Below are positions 8,658-16,027 of a stretch of DNA of 64,000 nucleotides, piece by piece. A model generated the notes under the pieces. It was not told the origin of the DNA, did not search any database, and saw only the letters and a list, made by a program, of their open reading frames with translations. Numbering within the stretch: the stretch's first letter is position 1; the number at the start of each line of letters is the position of its first letter. This DNA comes from Heliomicrobium modesticaldum Ice1 (GTDB lineage Bacteria; Bacillota; Desulfitobacteriia; Heliobacteriales; Heliobacteriaceae): contig NC_010337.2 of assembly GCF_000019165.1 (NCBI RefSeq), forward strand, positions 723,501 to 787,500. The letters are read 5' to 3'. Both the position numbers and the translations under genes were made by a program.

Positions 8658-10111
8658 CCCGGCAAATCCTTGCGCATCTTCTTGAACCGTTCACTGAAAA
8701 AACGCCCCTCCACAACAGTCACCTTCACCGGCACCTTATACGGAGCAAGACGGGAACGGCAAAACTGGCGGAGGCGCTTTTTCACCACAGCGGCCTCCTC
8801 TGGCCGCTTCAACACCACATGGGCCACAACCATCTGGCCGGTCAGCGGACTCCTTTCGCCGGAGACGGCCACGTCGGCAATGTTATCCATCTCCATGATC
8901 ACACTTTCCACCTCGGCAGGAAAGACCTTCTCACCACCCACATTGATAATCTCCGAACGGCGTCCAAGAATGCGCAGATACTCCCCATCGACAATAACCT
9001 CATCGTGGGTATTGAACCACCCCTCCTCATCGAAAGGACTAGGCGCATTCAGATAGCCCATCATGGCCGACTCCGCTCGGATCCACAAAACCCCATCAAC
9101 GACCTTCGTCTCGAACCCCTCCCCGCCGATCTTCACAAACAGCGAATCGGACGCCTTCGACTTAGACCGCAGAATACCCAACTCCGACAAGCCATAGGTC
9201 TGTTGCAGCCGCACATGCGGCAATGCCTCCCGAAGCCGCACCAAAGTGCTCTCCGGCATCACCTCCGTGCCATAGGTGATCAACTCCAGTGACGATAGAT
9301 CAGCCTGCTTATAGGCTTCCGAGAGGAGCAACAGATTCAGAAACGTGGGCGACGTGGGCAACACCTCAACACGATAGCGCGCAATATTGGCACAGACCGC
9401 CTCAGGCGAGCGGCCCGGCACCGTCACAATCGTCCCCGCGTTGGACAAGACATAAAGCAGCGTATTGATGCCGCCAATATGGTCAAGCAGCAAAAAGGTC
9501 AGCATCCGCTTGCCCTGTCGCCGTACCTGAAACTTCTTCAAGAGCAGCGTCATATCGTGCAAGACCGCCTTACTCTTGCCTGTCGAGCCCGATGAAAACA
9601 ACACCAGCCCCGGATGGCCGCGGCGGATCAGTTCCAACAGCAACGGATTCGTCGGCGTCGCAAGGGCGCTATCATCTGAGGGCACAACAGCCTCGTTGCC
9701 AACCAGCGGCGCCCCCCCTTCGCCGACCCAGCGATCGCCCAGCTTCCAGGCGAAAACGGCCTCATCCGTATCTGAAAAAGAAATGACCAACTGTACCTCA
9801 GCAATGGCCAAAAATTCCTCTCGGAGATGCCGCACCGACCGAGTCAACGGAACAACGATCGCCCCGCGATCGACCAATGCCAACAGCAAAGCGCAGACAT
9901 TGGGCGAATAATCGCCCTCAACAGCAACGACCATACCGGCCGTCACCGGCGCTTTAGCTTCCCGCTGCGGCGACGCCGCCCAATCGAGCCGCTCCTGCCA
10001 TTGGCCGATGCGCGCAAGCAACCACCGATAAGTGTAGGAGCGCCCATTCCATACGAGCGCCTCCTGTTCCTCCCGGCTTGCCATCGTCTCCAACATCCAA
10101 CCCAAGAACAA
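8654..10111 (-). CDS. Acyl-activating (AMP-dependent synthetase/ligase) enzyme
   Basis: A 485-aa member of the ANL superfamily. The AMP-binding P-loop LVLFSSGSTGKSKAVLH, the QTYGLSEL motif, the hinge region LRILGRRSEIINVGGEKVFP and a C-terminal Lys (KKMRKDLPG) are visible. It should adenylate a carboxylic acid and pass it to CoA or an acyl carrier protein. An ACP and a FabG-like reductase are in the same operon, so loading of the neighbouring ACP is likely (inference). The start codon is a TTG with GGGAGG 10 bases upstream; the ATG at 10096 is an alternative. It overlaps the GNAT gene by 4 bp. Confidence 0.85.
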   Translation of the reverse strand: MFLGWMLETMASREEQEALVWNGRSYTYRWLLARIGQWQERLDWAASPQREAKAPVTAGMVVAVEGDYSPNVCALLLALVDRGAIVVPLTRSVRHLREEFLAIAEVQLVISFSDTDEAVFAWKLGDRWVGEGGAPLVGNEAVVPSDDSALATPTNPLLLELIRRGHPGLVLFSSGSTGKSKAVLHDMTLLLKKFQVRRQGKRMLTFLLLDHIGGINTLLYVLSNAGTIVTVPGRSPEAVCANIARYRVEVLPTSPTFLNLLLLSEAYKQADLSSLELITYGTEVMPESTLVRLREALPHVRLQQTYGLSELGILRSKSKASDSLFVKIGGEGFETKVVDGVLWIRAESAMMGYLNAPSPFDEEGWFNTHDEVIVDGEYLRILGRRSEIINVGGEKVFPAEVESVIMEMDNIADVAVSGERSPLTGQMVVAHVVLKRPEEAAVVKKRLRQFCRSRLAPYKVPVKVTVVEGRFFSERFKKMRKDLPG

Positions 10112-10114
10112 GGT

Positions 10115-10876
10115 CTACACGCCTCCCAAATAGAGCACCTGCCCCGTAATATAACTGCTCCGTTCACTGATGAAAAAGTCAACCCCATTGGCCACATCGT
10201 CAAAAGTCCCCAACCGCGGTATGGCCATCTGCCGCAGGATCTGGTCGATCTTCTCCTGCGGCACACCGCGGATCAGATCCGTATCCATCGGCGTCGGCCC
10301 CAGAGCGTTACAGGTGATGCCAAAGGCAGCGACCTCCTTAGCCAGCACACGGGTGAATGTCTCCACAGCGCTCTTCGACGCCGCATAAACCGCCTCGCCT
10401 TCCAAGCCCAGCGGCACCGCCACCGTCGACAGATTGACGATCCGCCCCCACCGCCTTTTCATCATCACCTTGGCCGCTTCGCGGCAACAAAAGAAGGTGC
10501 CCATCAGGTTGGTGGCGACGATCCGAGCCGCCGTTTTCCCCGGCATCAGCATCGAGTGATTCATGGAAGCCACGCCGGCATTATTGATCAACATATCCAA
10601 GCGGCCCCAGCGTTTGCGAATGGCGGCGATCATCTGGATCACCTGCGGCTCTGCCGTCACATCCACCTGCATATGGCTGTAGCGTTCATGGACCAGATCG
10701 CTTTCGCCACGGCTGCAGCCGATCACCTGCAACCCCTTGTCCAAATAATACTCGGCCAGATGGCGGCCAATCCCTTTGCGCGCCCCCGTAATCACCATCA
10801 CCGGGGGCGCTGGCGTCGCAGGGGCCTTCACTGCCGCCGGTTCCGTTGCCGCCACTATTGCCTGTTCCATCACCAT
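10115..10876 (-). CDS. Short-chain dehydrogenase, FabG-like 3-oxoacyl-ACP reductase
   Basis: A 253-aa classical SDR: cofactor motif VITGARKGIGRHLA, structural LINNAGVASM, a catalytic Ser in VNLSTVA and YAASKSAVETF (YxxxK), with a C-terminal SSYITGQVLYLGGV. About 22 extra Ala/Pro-rich residues precede the domain. Because GGGAGG lies only 3 bases before the first ATG, the ATG at 10870 or GTG at 10873 may be the true start. FabG relatives reduce 3-oxoacyl-ACP with NADPH. Between an ACP and an acyl ligase, it probably tailors an acyl group destined for a sugar rather than serving housekeeping fatty acid synthesis; that is inference. Confidence 0.85.
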   Translation of the reverse strand: MVMEQAIVAATEPAAVKAPATPAPPVMVITGARKGIGRHLAEYYLDKGLQVIGCSRGESDLVHERYSHMQVDVTAEPQVIQMIAAIRKRWGRLDMLINNAGVASMNHSMLMPGKTAARIVATNLMGTFFCCREAAKVMMKRRWGRIVNLSTVAVPLGLEGEAVYAASKSAVETFTRVLAKEVAAFGITCNALGPTPMDTDLIRGVPQEKIDQILRQMAIPRLGTFDDVANGVDFFISERSSYITGQVLYLGGV

Positions 10877-10900
10877 CGGCCTCCCACCACACCCCTTAAG

Positions 10901-11200
10901 CTAGAAGAGCGTCATCACATAATCTGCCAGCGTTCCGATGGTCTGAAAGGGGCTCTGTTTCTGTGACATGGCCCGTTCATCGGCGAGCACGATCGACCGG
11001 CCCGTCTGCTCTTCCACCTGCTGCTCCACATCAACGATCAGCGTGACAAGACCGACCGAATCGAGGAGGCCGTCACGGCCAAAAATCTTAATCTGCTCAT
11101 TCCAATCCGTTTTGGGTGGAAACCCTTCCGGCAAAGCCTCGTCCTCAACCACATCAGCAAGAACATCCATAATCAACGCAACGATCCTATCCCGTTCCAC
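10901..11200 (-). CDS. Acyl carrier protein
   Basis: A ~99-aa acidic helical protein with the phosphopantetheine attachment motif GLLDSVGLVTLI (Ser in DSVGL) and a final helix TIGTLADYVMTLF. The GTG at 11200 has AGGGGG 8 bases upstream; a TTG at 11206 is possible but too close to the ribosome site. It is longer than housekeeping ACP (~77 aa) and carries an insertion after helix 1 (EALPEGFPPKTDWNEQI), as in dedicated pathway ACPs. The operon companions (ligase, reductase, GNAT, PseI-like synthase) suggest it carries an acyl group for glycan modification. Confidence 0.85.
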   Translation of the reverse strand: MERDRIVALIMDVLADVVEDEALPEGFPPKTDWNEQIKIFGRDGLLDSVGLVTLIVDVEQQVEEQTGRSIVLADERAMSQKQSPFQTIGTLADYVMTLF

Positions 11201-11215
11201 CTGCAAGACCCCCTT

Positions 11216-12397
11216 CTATTCATCGCCAGAATTCTTCCGGGGAAGCAACACATCCCACGTCACCGGCGTTCCCTTCGCAACTGGCCGATTCACCGCTCGT
11301 CCCAGCAGCGTCTCATAATACTTTGGCGGCAACCCATGACCCGGTCGGACGACGCGCAGGTTTTGCGCTGTAAACAGCTCCCCCGCCGCCATATCTTCAG
11401 CCACATAGAGAGACCGGCGATGGGCCAGCGACGTACTTTCGCCAGGCAGCGGCCCAAAGTGAACCTGTCCCAGCGCTTGCCAGGCTCGTTCCGTCTCTGT
11501 CACCAGCATGGCCAACTCATGCGGCTCCAGCGAAAAAGCGGCGTCAACACCGCCATCAGCCCGGCTGAGGGTGACATGCTTTTCAATGACCGAAGCGCCC
11601 AGCGCCACGGCCGCCACAGCCACCCCAATCCCCAAGGTATGATCGGACAAACCCACCTGCACCGCCATCGCGCCGCCGGCCCCCTGTCCCTCGCTTCCGG
11701 CTCCCGGCCATCTCCCTGTCCTTGTCGCAGCCGATACCGGTTCACCATGCCACCCCCGCCCTCCGCCAAACAACTGAAGCAACTGGGGGATCGTCCGCAG
11801 ATGACTTGCCGCCGGTGAAGCGGGATAACTGCTCGTGCACTTGAGCAAAACCAACTGGCGGCAGCCGGACGCGCGGGCCGTCCGAACCGCCTCATCGATC
11901 TCCGCCACCGTGGCCATCCCTGTCGACATCAGTATGGGCTTCCCCGTCGCCGCAACGCGGCGGATCAGCGGCAGGTCCGTCAGTTCAAAAGACGCGATCT
12001 TATAGATGGGCACATCGAGCGTCTCCAGAAAATCGACTGCCGTGGCGTCATAGGGAGTGCTGAATCCGATCATGCCCAGTTCCCGGCAGCGTTCCAATAT
12101 GGGCCGGTGCCATTCCCAGGGGGTATAGGCCTCAGCGTATAGTTCGTACAACGTCTTTCCAGACCAGAGGCTCTCCTGATCGTCGATGCGGAAGTTTCCC
12201 TGATCCACATCTAGGGTCATCGTGTCGGCCCTGTAGGTCTGTATCTTAAAGGCATGGGCGCCTGCTTTCGCCGCCGCCTCCACAATCTGCAACGCCCGCT
12301 CCAGGGAACCGTTGTGGTTTCCCGACATCTCCGCCACAATCAGCGGAGGGGCCTCATCGCCAATCATCCGACCGGAGACAGAAAATGCCTGTGTCAT
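11216..12397 (-). CDS. pseI: Pseudaminic/N-acetylneuraminic acid synthase (PseI/NeuB family)
   Basis: A 393-aa NeuB-family enzyme that condenses phosphoenolpyruvate with a 6-carbon amino sugar to make a 9-carbon nonulosonic acid. Motifs: PLIVAEMSGNHNGSLERAL at the start of the TIM barrel, FKIQTY, IYKIASFEL, GLSDHTLGIGVAVAA, VIEKHVTLSR, and a C-terminal SAF antifreeze-like domain (RSLYVAEDMAAGELF). EMSGNHNGS and the overall pattern favour the pseudaminic acid branch. A Gly-rich insertion of about 33 residues (around 210-243) lies just before the conserved VGLSDHT and is absent from typical members. With PseB at 37,974 and Maf at 40,291, this is the core of flagellin nonulosonic-acid glycosylation. 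Confidence 0.88.
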   Translation of the reverse strand: MTQAFSVSGRMIGDEAPPLIVAEMSGNHNGSLERALQIVEAAAKAGAHAFKIQTYRADTMTLDVDQGNFRIDDQESLWSGKTLYELYAEAYTPWEWHRPILERCRELGMIGFSTPYDATAVDFLETLDVPIYKIASFELTDLPLIRRVAATGKPILMSTGMATVAEIDEAVRTARASGCRQLVLLKCTSSYPASPAASHLRTIPQLLQLFGGGRGWHGEPVSAATRTGRWPGAGSEGQGAGGAMAVQVGLSDHTLGIGVAVAAVALGASVIEKHVTLSRADGGVDAAFSLEPHELAMLVTETERAWQALGQVHFGPLPGESTSLAHRRSLYVAEDMAAGELFTAQNLRVVRPGHGLPPKYYETLLGRAVNRPVAKGTPVTWDVLLPRKNSGDE

Positions 12398-12453
12398 TCT
12401 ACTCCGCCCTTACTCTTTATCATCTGCCGCGTTCGATGGTTATCCCAGGCTTT

Positions 12454-13548
12454 TCATCGGCCTTGCGCTCGGATCCGCTGGAACAGATCCAGGGCCGCCC
12501 GCACCGCCTGGTCCATATTCAGATAGCGATACTGCCCGAGACGCCCCACAAAGTAGACATCCGTCAACCCTTCCGCCTCTGCGGCATACTTGCGATACAG
12601 TTCACTGTTGCGGCGGGCCGGAACAGGATAGAAGGGCTCTCCCTGGGCCTGCGGGTACTCGCGCACGATGGTGGTCGCCCGGCATTGCTGACCGGTGGCA
12701 TGCTTCATCTCCAAGATACGGGTGTAGTCAAAGTGGTTGGGGTAATTGACGACACAGACCGGCTGGAAAAACTCCTGGTCTAATGTCTCAAACTCGAAGC
12801 GCAACGATCGGTAGGGAAGCGGGCCGTGTTTGTGATGAAAATACTCGTCGATCGGCCCTGTATAGATGAGAGATTTATAGGGGATGAGATGGCGGATCTC
12901 CTCGAAATCAGTGTTCAACAGCACCTTGATGTTGGGGTGGGCCAGCATCCGTTCGATCATCCGCGTATATCCCTGTTTGGGCATCCCCTGATACCGATCG
13001 GCAAAATAGTGGAGATCCCGGTTGAAACGCACCGGCACACGGGCGCAAACCTCCGGTTCCAGTTCGCTGGCGGGCATGCCCCATTGTTTCAAAGTGTAGT
13101 TGGCAAAGAATTTTTCGTACAGTTCCCGGCCCACCTGGCTGATGATCATGTCTTCCGAGTTATTGATTTCACGCGATTCCCGGCGCCGGGCCAGGAAAGC
13201 CTCCATCTCCTCCGTCGTCAGGGACAGGCCGTACAACTGATTCAGCGTCTCCAGACTGATGGGAAAGGGAAGCAACTGCCCATCGACCCAGGTCAGGACA
13301 CGATGCATGTAAAAACGCCATTCGGTAAACTGCGAGAGATACCCATACACCTCCCAGTCATTGGTGTGAAAGAGGTGAGCGCCGTACTTGTGCACCAGCA
13401 CCCCGTTGTCGTCATAAGCGTCATAAGCGTTGCCGCCCACATGGCTTCGCTTCTCCACCACCAGCACCCGGGCTTGCAACTCATTGGCCAGCCGTTCGGC
13501 CAGCGTGCATCCCGACAAGCCGGCGCCGACGATCAGGAAATCAAACAT
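12454..13548 (-). CDS. glf: UDP-galactopyranose mutase
   Basis: A 364-aa FAD enzyme interconverting UDP-galactopyranose and UDP-galactofuranose. The FAD-binding start MFDFLIVGAGLSGCTLAERL, KRSHVGGNAYD, KYGAHLFHTN, FANYTLKQWG and the C-terminal GRLGQYRYLNMDQAV are all diagnostic. The start at 13548 is chosen because AGGAGG lies 6 bases upstream; a longer frame to 13668 adds only a basic, non-homologous stretch. Galactofuranose is therefore a likely component of the surface or flagellar glycan made by this island. Confidence 0.95.
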   Translation of the reverse strand: MFDFLIVGAGLSGCTLAERLANELQARVLVVEKRSHVGGNAYDAYDDNGVLVHKYGAHLFHTNDWEVYGYLSQFTEWRFYMHRVLTWVDGQLLPFPISLETLNQLYGLSLTTEEMEAFLARRRESREINNSEDMIISQVGRELYEKFFANYTLKQWGMPASELEPEVCARVPVRFNRDLHYFADRYQGMPKQGYTRMIERMLAHPNIKVLLNTDFEEIRHLIPYKSLIYTGPIDEYFHHKHGPLPYRSLRFEFETLDQEFFQPVCVVNYPNHFDYTRILEMKHATGQQCRATTIVREYPQAQGEPFYPVPARRNSELYRKYAAEAEGLTDVYFVGRLGQYRYLNMDQAVRAALDLFQRIRAQGR

Positions 13549-13592
13549 GGCCAGCCTCCTCGCTCTACTTCGTTCGCGTCGTCCGCCGCTCC

Positions 13593-14120
13593 TTATCCGC
13601 CCTCGCTCGACTCGCATCCGCCGCTCTTTTGGGGAATCAGGACCGATGCCAGGGAGAAGACCAGCCACCAGGGTAGCCAGAGGATCGCCGCTCCCACAGC
13701 GGCCAAAAGGGCGCGCATCCCGTTGACGCTCCCGCCCCAGATCAAGCCGCCGGGAGTGAAGGGCTTCAATTCGCCAGGAAGGTTGATCAGGAAACGCGAA
13801 AGCGCGGCGATGGCCGCTCCGAAGCGAAGGACATTATAAAAGCCGGAGCCGGACACATTGGCCACCGGCACGATCACCACATCCCAGACTCGCGCCTTGA
13901 CGGCCTCCGGGATGTATTCCCTATCAAAACTGCCCGGTTGGGAATAGGGGATCACCTCATCCACCTCAGCATAGCTCGAAGCCATCTGGACCCCATGGGG
14001 ATGGGTCAGGACCGCTAATCGATGACCGGGGAACTCCCTTGTCAGCGCCGGGATGATCTTATCCATCTGCTGAAACGGAACGGAGCGGATCACCAAGCAC
14101 CATTTTTCCTTCTCCACCAC
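13593..14120 (-). CDS. Glycosyltransferase-9-like N-terminal domain with membrane tail
   Basis: A 175-aa protein. The first ~95 residues (WCLVIRSVPFQQMDKIIPAL, HRLAVLTHPHGVQMASSY, VDEVIPY, WDVVIVPVANVSGSGFYNVL) resemble the N-terminal half of ADP-heptose/family-9 glycosyltransferases. The catalytic C-terminal half is missing; instead a hydrophobic segment (MRALLAAVGAAILWLPWWLV) and a short tail follow. It may be a membrane-anchored accessory protein or a degenerate transferase. It lies 3 bp after manB and 44 bp before glf, clearly in the operon. The function is unknown. Confidence 0.6.
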   Translation of the reverse strand: MVEKEKWCLVIRSVPFQQMDKIIPALTREFPGHRLAVLTHPHGVQMASSYAEVDEVIPYSQPGSFDREYIPEAVKARVWDVVIVPVANVSGSGFYNVLRFGAAIAALSRFLINLPGELKPFTPGGLIWGGSVNGMRALLAAVGAAILWLPWWLVFSLASVLIPQKSGGCESSEGG

Positions 14121-14123
14121 GAC

Positions 14124-15518
14124 CTACCCTTCCTCCCTATCGATGAGGGCCAGCAACTCCGCTGTCTTTTGCTGAAGCAGTTCTTCGTCACCGCGCGTTT
14201 CTACATTCAATCGCAAGAGAGGCTCTGTATTGGATGCCCGTAGGTTGAAACGCCATCGCCCAAAGTCCATGCTCAAACCGTCTGTCATATCCGATTTCCC
14301 CGCACCGGCGTAAAACCGCTCGACCCGTTCCAGGACACGCTCCAGCGATGGGACAGAGCGGTTGATTTCCCCACTGCAGGGGAACCGCCGCATCCGTTCC
14401 CCGACGAGCGCCGACAAGGGTCGGTTCTCCCGGCACATGGCCTCCAGCACGAGCAGCCAGGGAATCATTCCGCTGTCACAGTAGGCAAAGTCGCGAAAAT
14501 AGTGGTGCGCCGACATCTCCCCGCCGTAGACGGCATCCTCCCGGCGCATCCTCTCCTTCATAAAGGCGTGTCCCGTCTTCGATTGGACCGGAACTCCCCC
14601 GTCCTCAGCCACCAGTTCTATGGTGTTCCAGATCAACCGAGGATCATGGATGATCTTTGCGCCGGGATAGCGCCGGGCAAAGGACTGGCCCAACAGCCCG
14701 ACCAGGTAGTACCCCTCAATGAACTGCCCCTGTTCGTCAAAGAAAAAGCAGCGATCAAAATCGCCGTCCCAGGCGATGCCCACATCTGCACCGGCCCCTT
14801 GAACAGCCCGTGCCGTCGCCTCCCGGTTTTCCGGCAGTAGCGGATTCGGTATGCCATGGGGAAATGAACCATCCGGTTCGTGGTTCACCCTGGTCCATGC
14901 AAAGGGGAGATGGGGCGCCAAGGCGTCGATAACCGGCCCGGCGCAACCGTTGCCGGCATTGACGACGACCTTGAGCGGACGGAGTACGGTCGGATCCACA
15001 TAGCTCAGCAGATGCGCCACATAAGGCGGCAAGCTGTTCTCTCGCCGCCTCCGCCCTTTTGCCCCCTCGCTTATAATCGATCCCGCGCCGCCGCCGAAAC
15101 TTTGTCCGCCGGCCAGCACCCGCGCTTCCAGTTCGCGCAATCCCGTATCTCCGCTCACAGGGCGCGCCTGGGACAAGACGAACTTCATCCCGTTATAGTC
15201 GGCAGGGTTGTGACTGGCTGTCACCATGATGCCGCCATCGAGATTCATGTGCGCTGTAGCGAAATAGACCTGCTCGGTGCCGCACAGGCCGATGTCTGTC
15301 ACATCACAACCGCTGTCAAGCAGACCCTGTGCCAATGCTTCAGCCAAAGCGGGACTGGATAGACGCGCATCATAACCGACGACGACATGCCTCACCTCGA
15401 ACAGTTCCCGATAAGCGCAACCGATCCGGTATGCCACATCTTCATTTAATTCATCGGGAACTCTTCCGCGCACGTCATAGGCCTTAAACGGGCTCTTCGG
15501 TTTCCCTGCTTGCATCAT
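14124..15518 (-). CDS. manB: Phosphomannomutase/phosphoglucomutase
   Basis: A ~464-aa alpha-D-phosphohexomutase. Substrate loop FKAYDVRGRVP, phosphoserine loop GGIMVTASHNPADYNGMK (catalytic Ser), metal loop DGDFDRCFF, sugar-binding GGEMSAHHYF and phosphate-binding RASNTEPLLRLNVE are all intact. It converts mannose-6-P to mannose-1-P for ManC (18,347). A basic Gly-rich insertion (about 155-180) is unusual. The ATG at 15518 has AGGAG 8 bases upstream; the ATG at 15539 is possible. The frame stays open upstream to 15911, but that part overlaps the glycosyltransferase fragment and is not conserved. Confidence 0.92.
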   Translation of the reverse strand: MMQAGKPKSPFKAYDVRGRVPDELNEDVAYRIGCAYRELFEVRHVVVGYDARLSSPALAEALAQGLLDSGCDVTDIGLCGTEQVYFATAHMNLDGGIMVTASHNPADYNGMKFVLSQARPVSGDTGLRELEARVLAGGQSFGGGAGSIISEGAKGRRRRENSLPPYVAHLLSYVDPTVLRPLKVVVNAGNGCAGPVIDALAPHLPFAWTRVNHEPDGSFPHGIPNPLLPENREATARAVQGAGADVGIAWDGDFDRCFFFDEQGQFIEGYYLVGLLGQSFARRYPGAKIIHDPRLIWNTIELVAEDGGVPVQSKTGHAFMKERMRREDAVYGGEMSAHHYFRDFAYCDSGMIPWLLVLEAMCRENRPLSALVGERMRRFPCSGEINRSVPSLERVLERVERFYAGAGKSDMTDGLSMDFGRWRFNLRASNTEPLLRLNVETRGDEELLQQKTAELLALIDREEG

Positions 15519-15565
15519 CACGGGCACTCCTGCATTCATTTTTGCCGGTGTCTCCCATCGCCTTT

Positions 15566-16027
15566 TTAACGGTAAAAGGTGAAATTGACCCGGTAGGGCA
15601 CCCGCAGTTTGCGGGCCACTTCCGGTTGCACAGGTTTGCGCAGGGACAAAATCATCCCAAGATTTTTGACAGCGTCCCAGGCTGCTTTCAGGTAAATCGT
15701 CGTCTTTTGCTCCATAGAAAAATACAGACAGTAATAGAAGAGCAATAGCGTCAGTGACCAGGCCCGTCCCATGGGCTGGTTTTTCCACACCAGCCAGAAC
15801 AGGTTGCGACAGTAGAAAAAAGGTGCCCGCCATGACTGGCGGTTGGTCGGAGACGCCTTGTGGTAGGACACGATATCGGGGAAGTAGCGTATGGTGTAAC
15901 CGGCGTCCCATATGCGAAAGGCCATGTCCATCTCGTTCATGTACAAGAAAAACTCACCCGGGTAATAGCCTACCTTTTTCATCACCGCTCGGCGCACCGC
16001 CGCGCCGGCGCCGTTAAAACTCATGTA
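15566..16027 (-). pseudogene. Family 2 glycosyltransferase, 3' part (split by IS copy 1)
   Basis: This is the C-terminal half of a GT-A glycosyltransferase, with SFNGAGAAVRRAV, the acceptor-side MNEMDMAFRIWDAGY and a hydrophobic stretch AWSLTLLLFYYCLYF. The reading frame continues upstream into the IS element. Removing the element and one copy of its 5-bp target duplication joins this part in frame to the fragment at 17,942-18,393 as DYYMSFNGAGAAV, a typical GT2 motif. The gene is therefore interrupted, not naturally short. A cryptic start inside the IS end could still give a non-functional peptide. Confidence 0.85.

Noticed and set aside
15540-15911. N-terminal extension of ManB up to 15,911
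   Set aside because: The extension is the other-frame reading of the glycosyltransferase fragment; conserved ManB sequence and a good ribosome site begin at 15,518.
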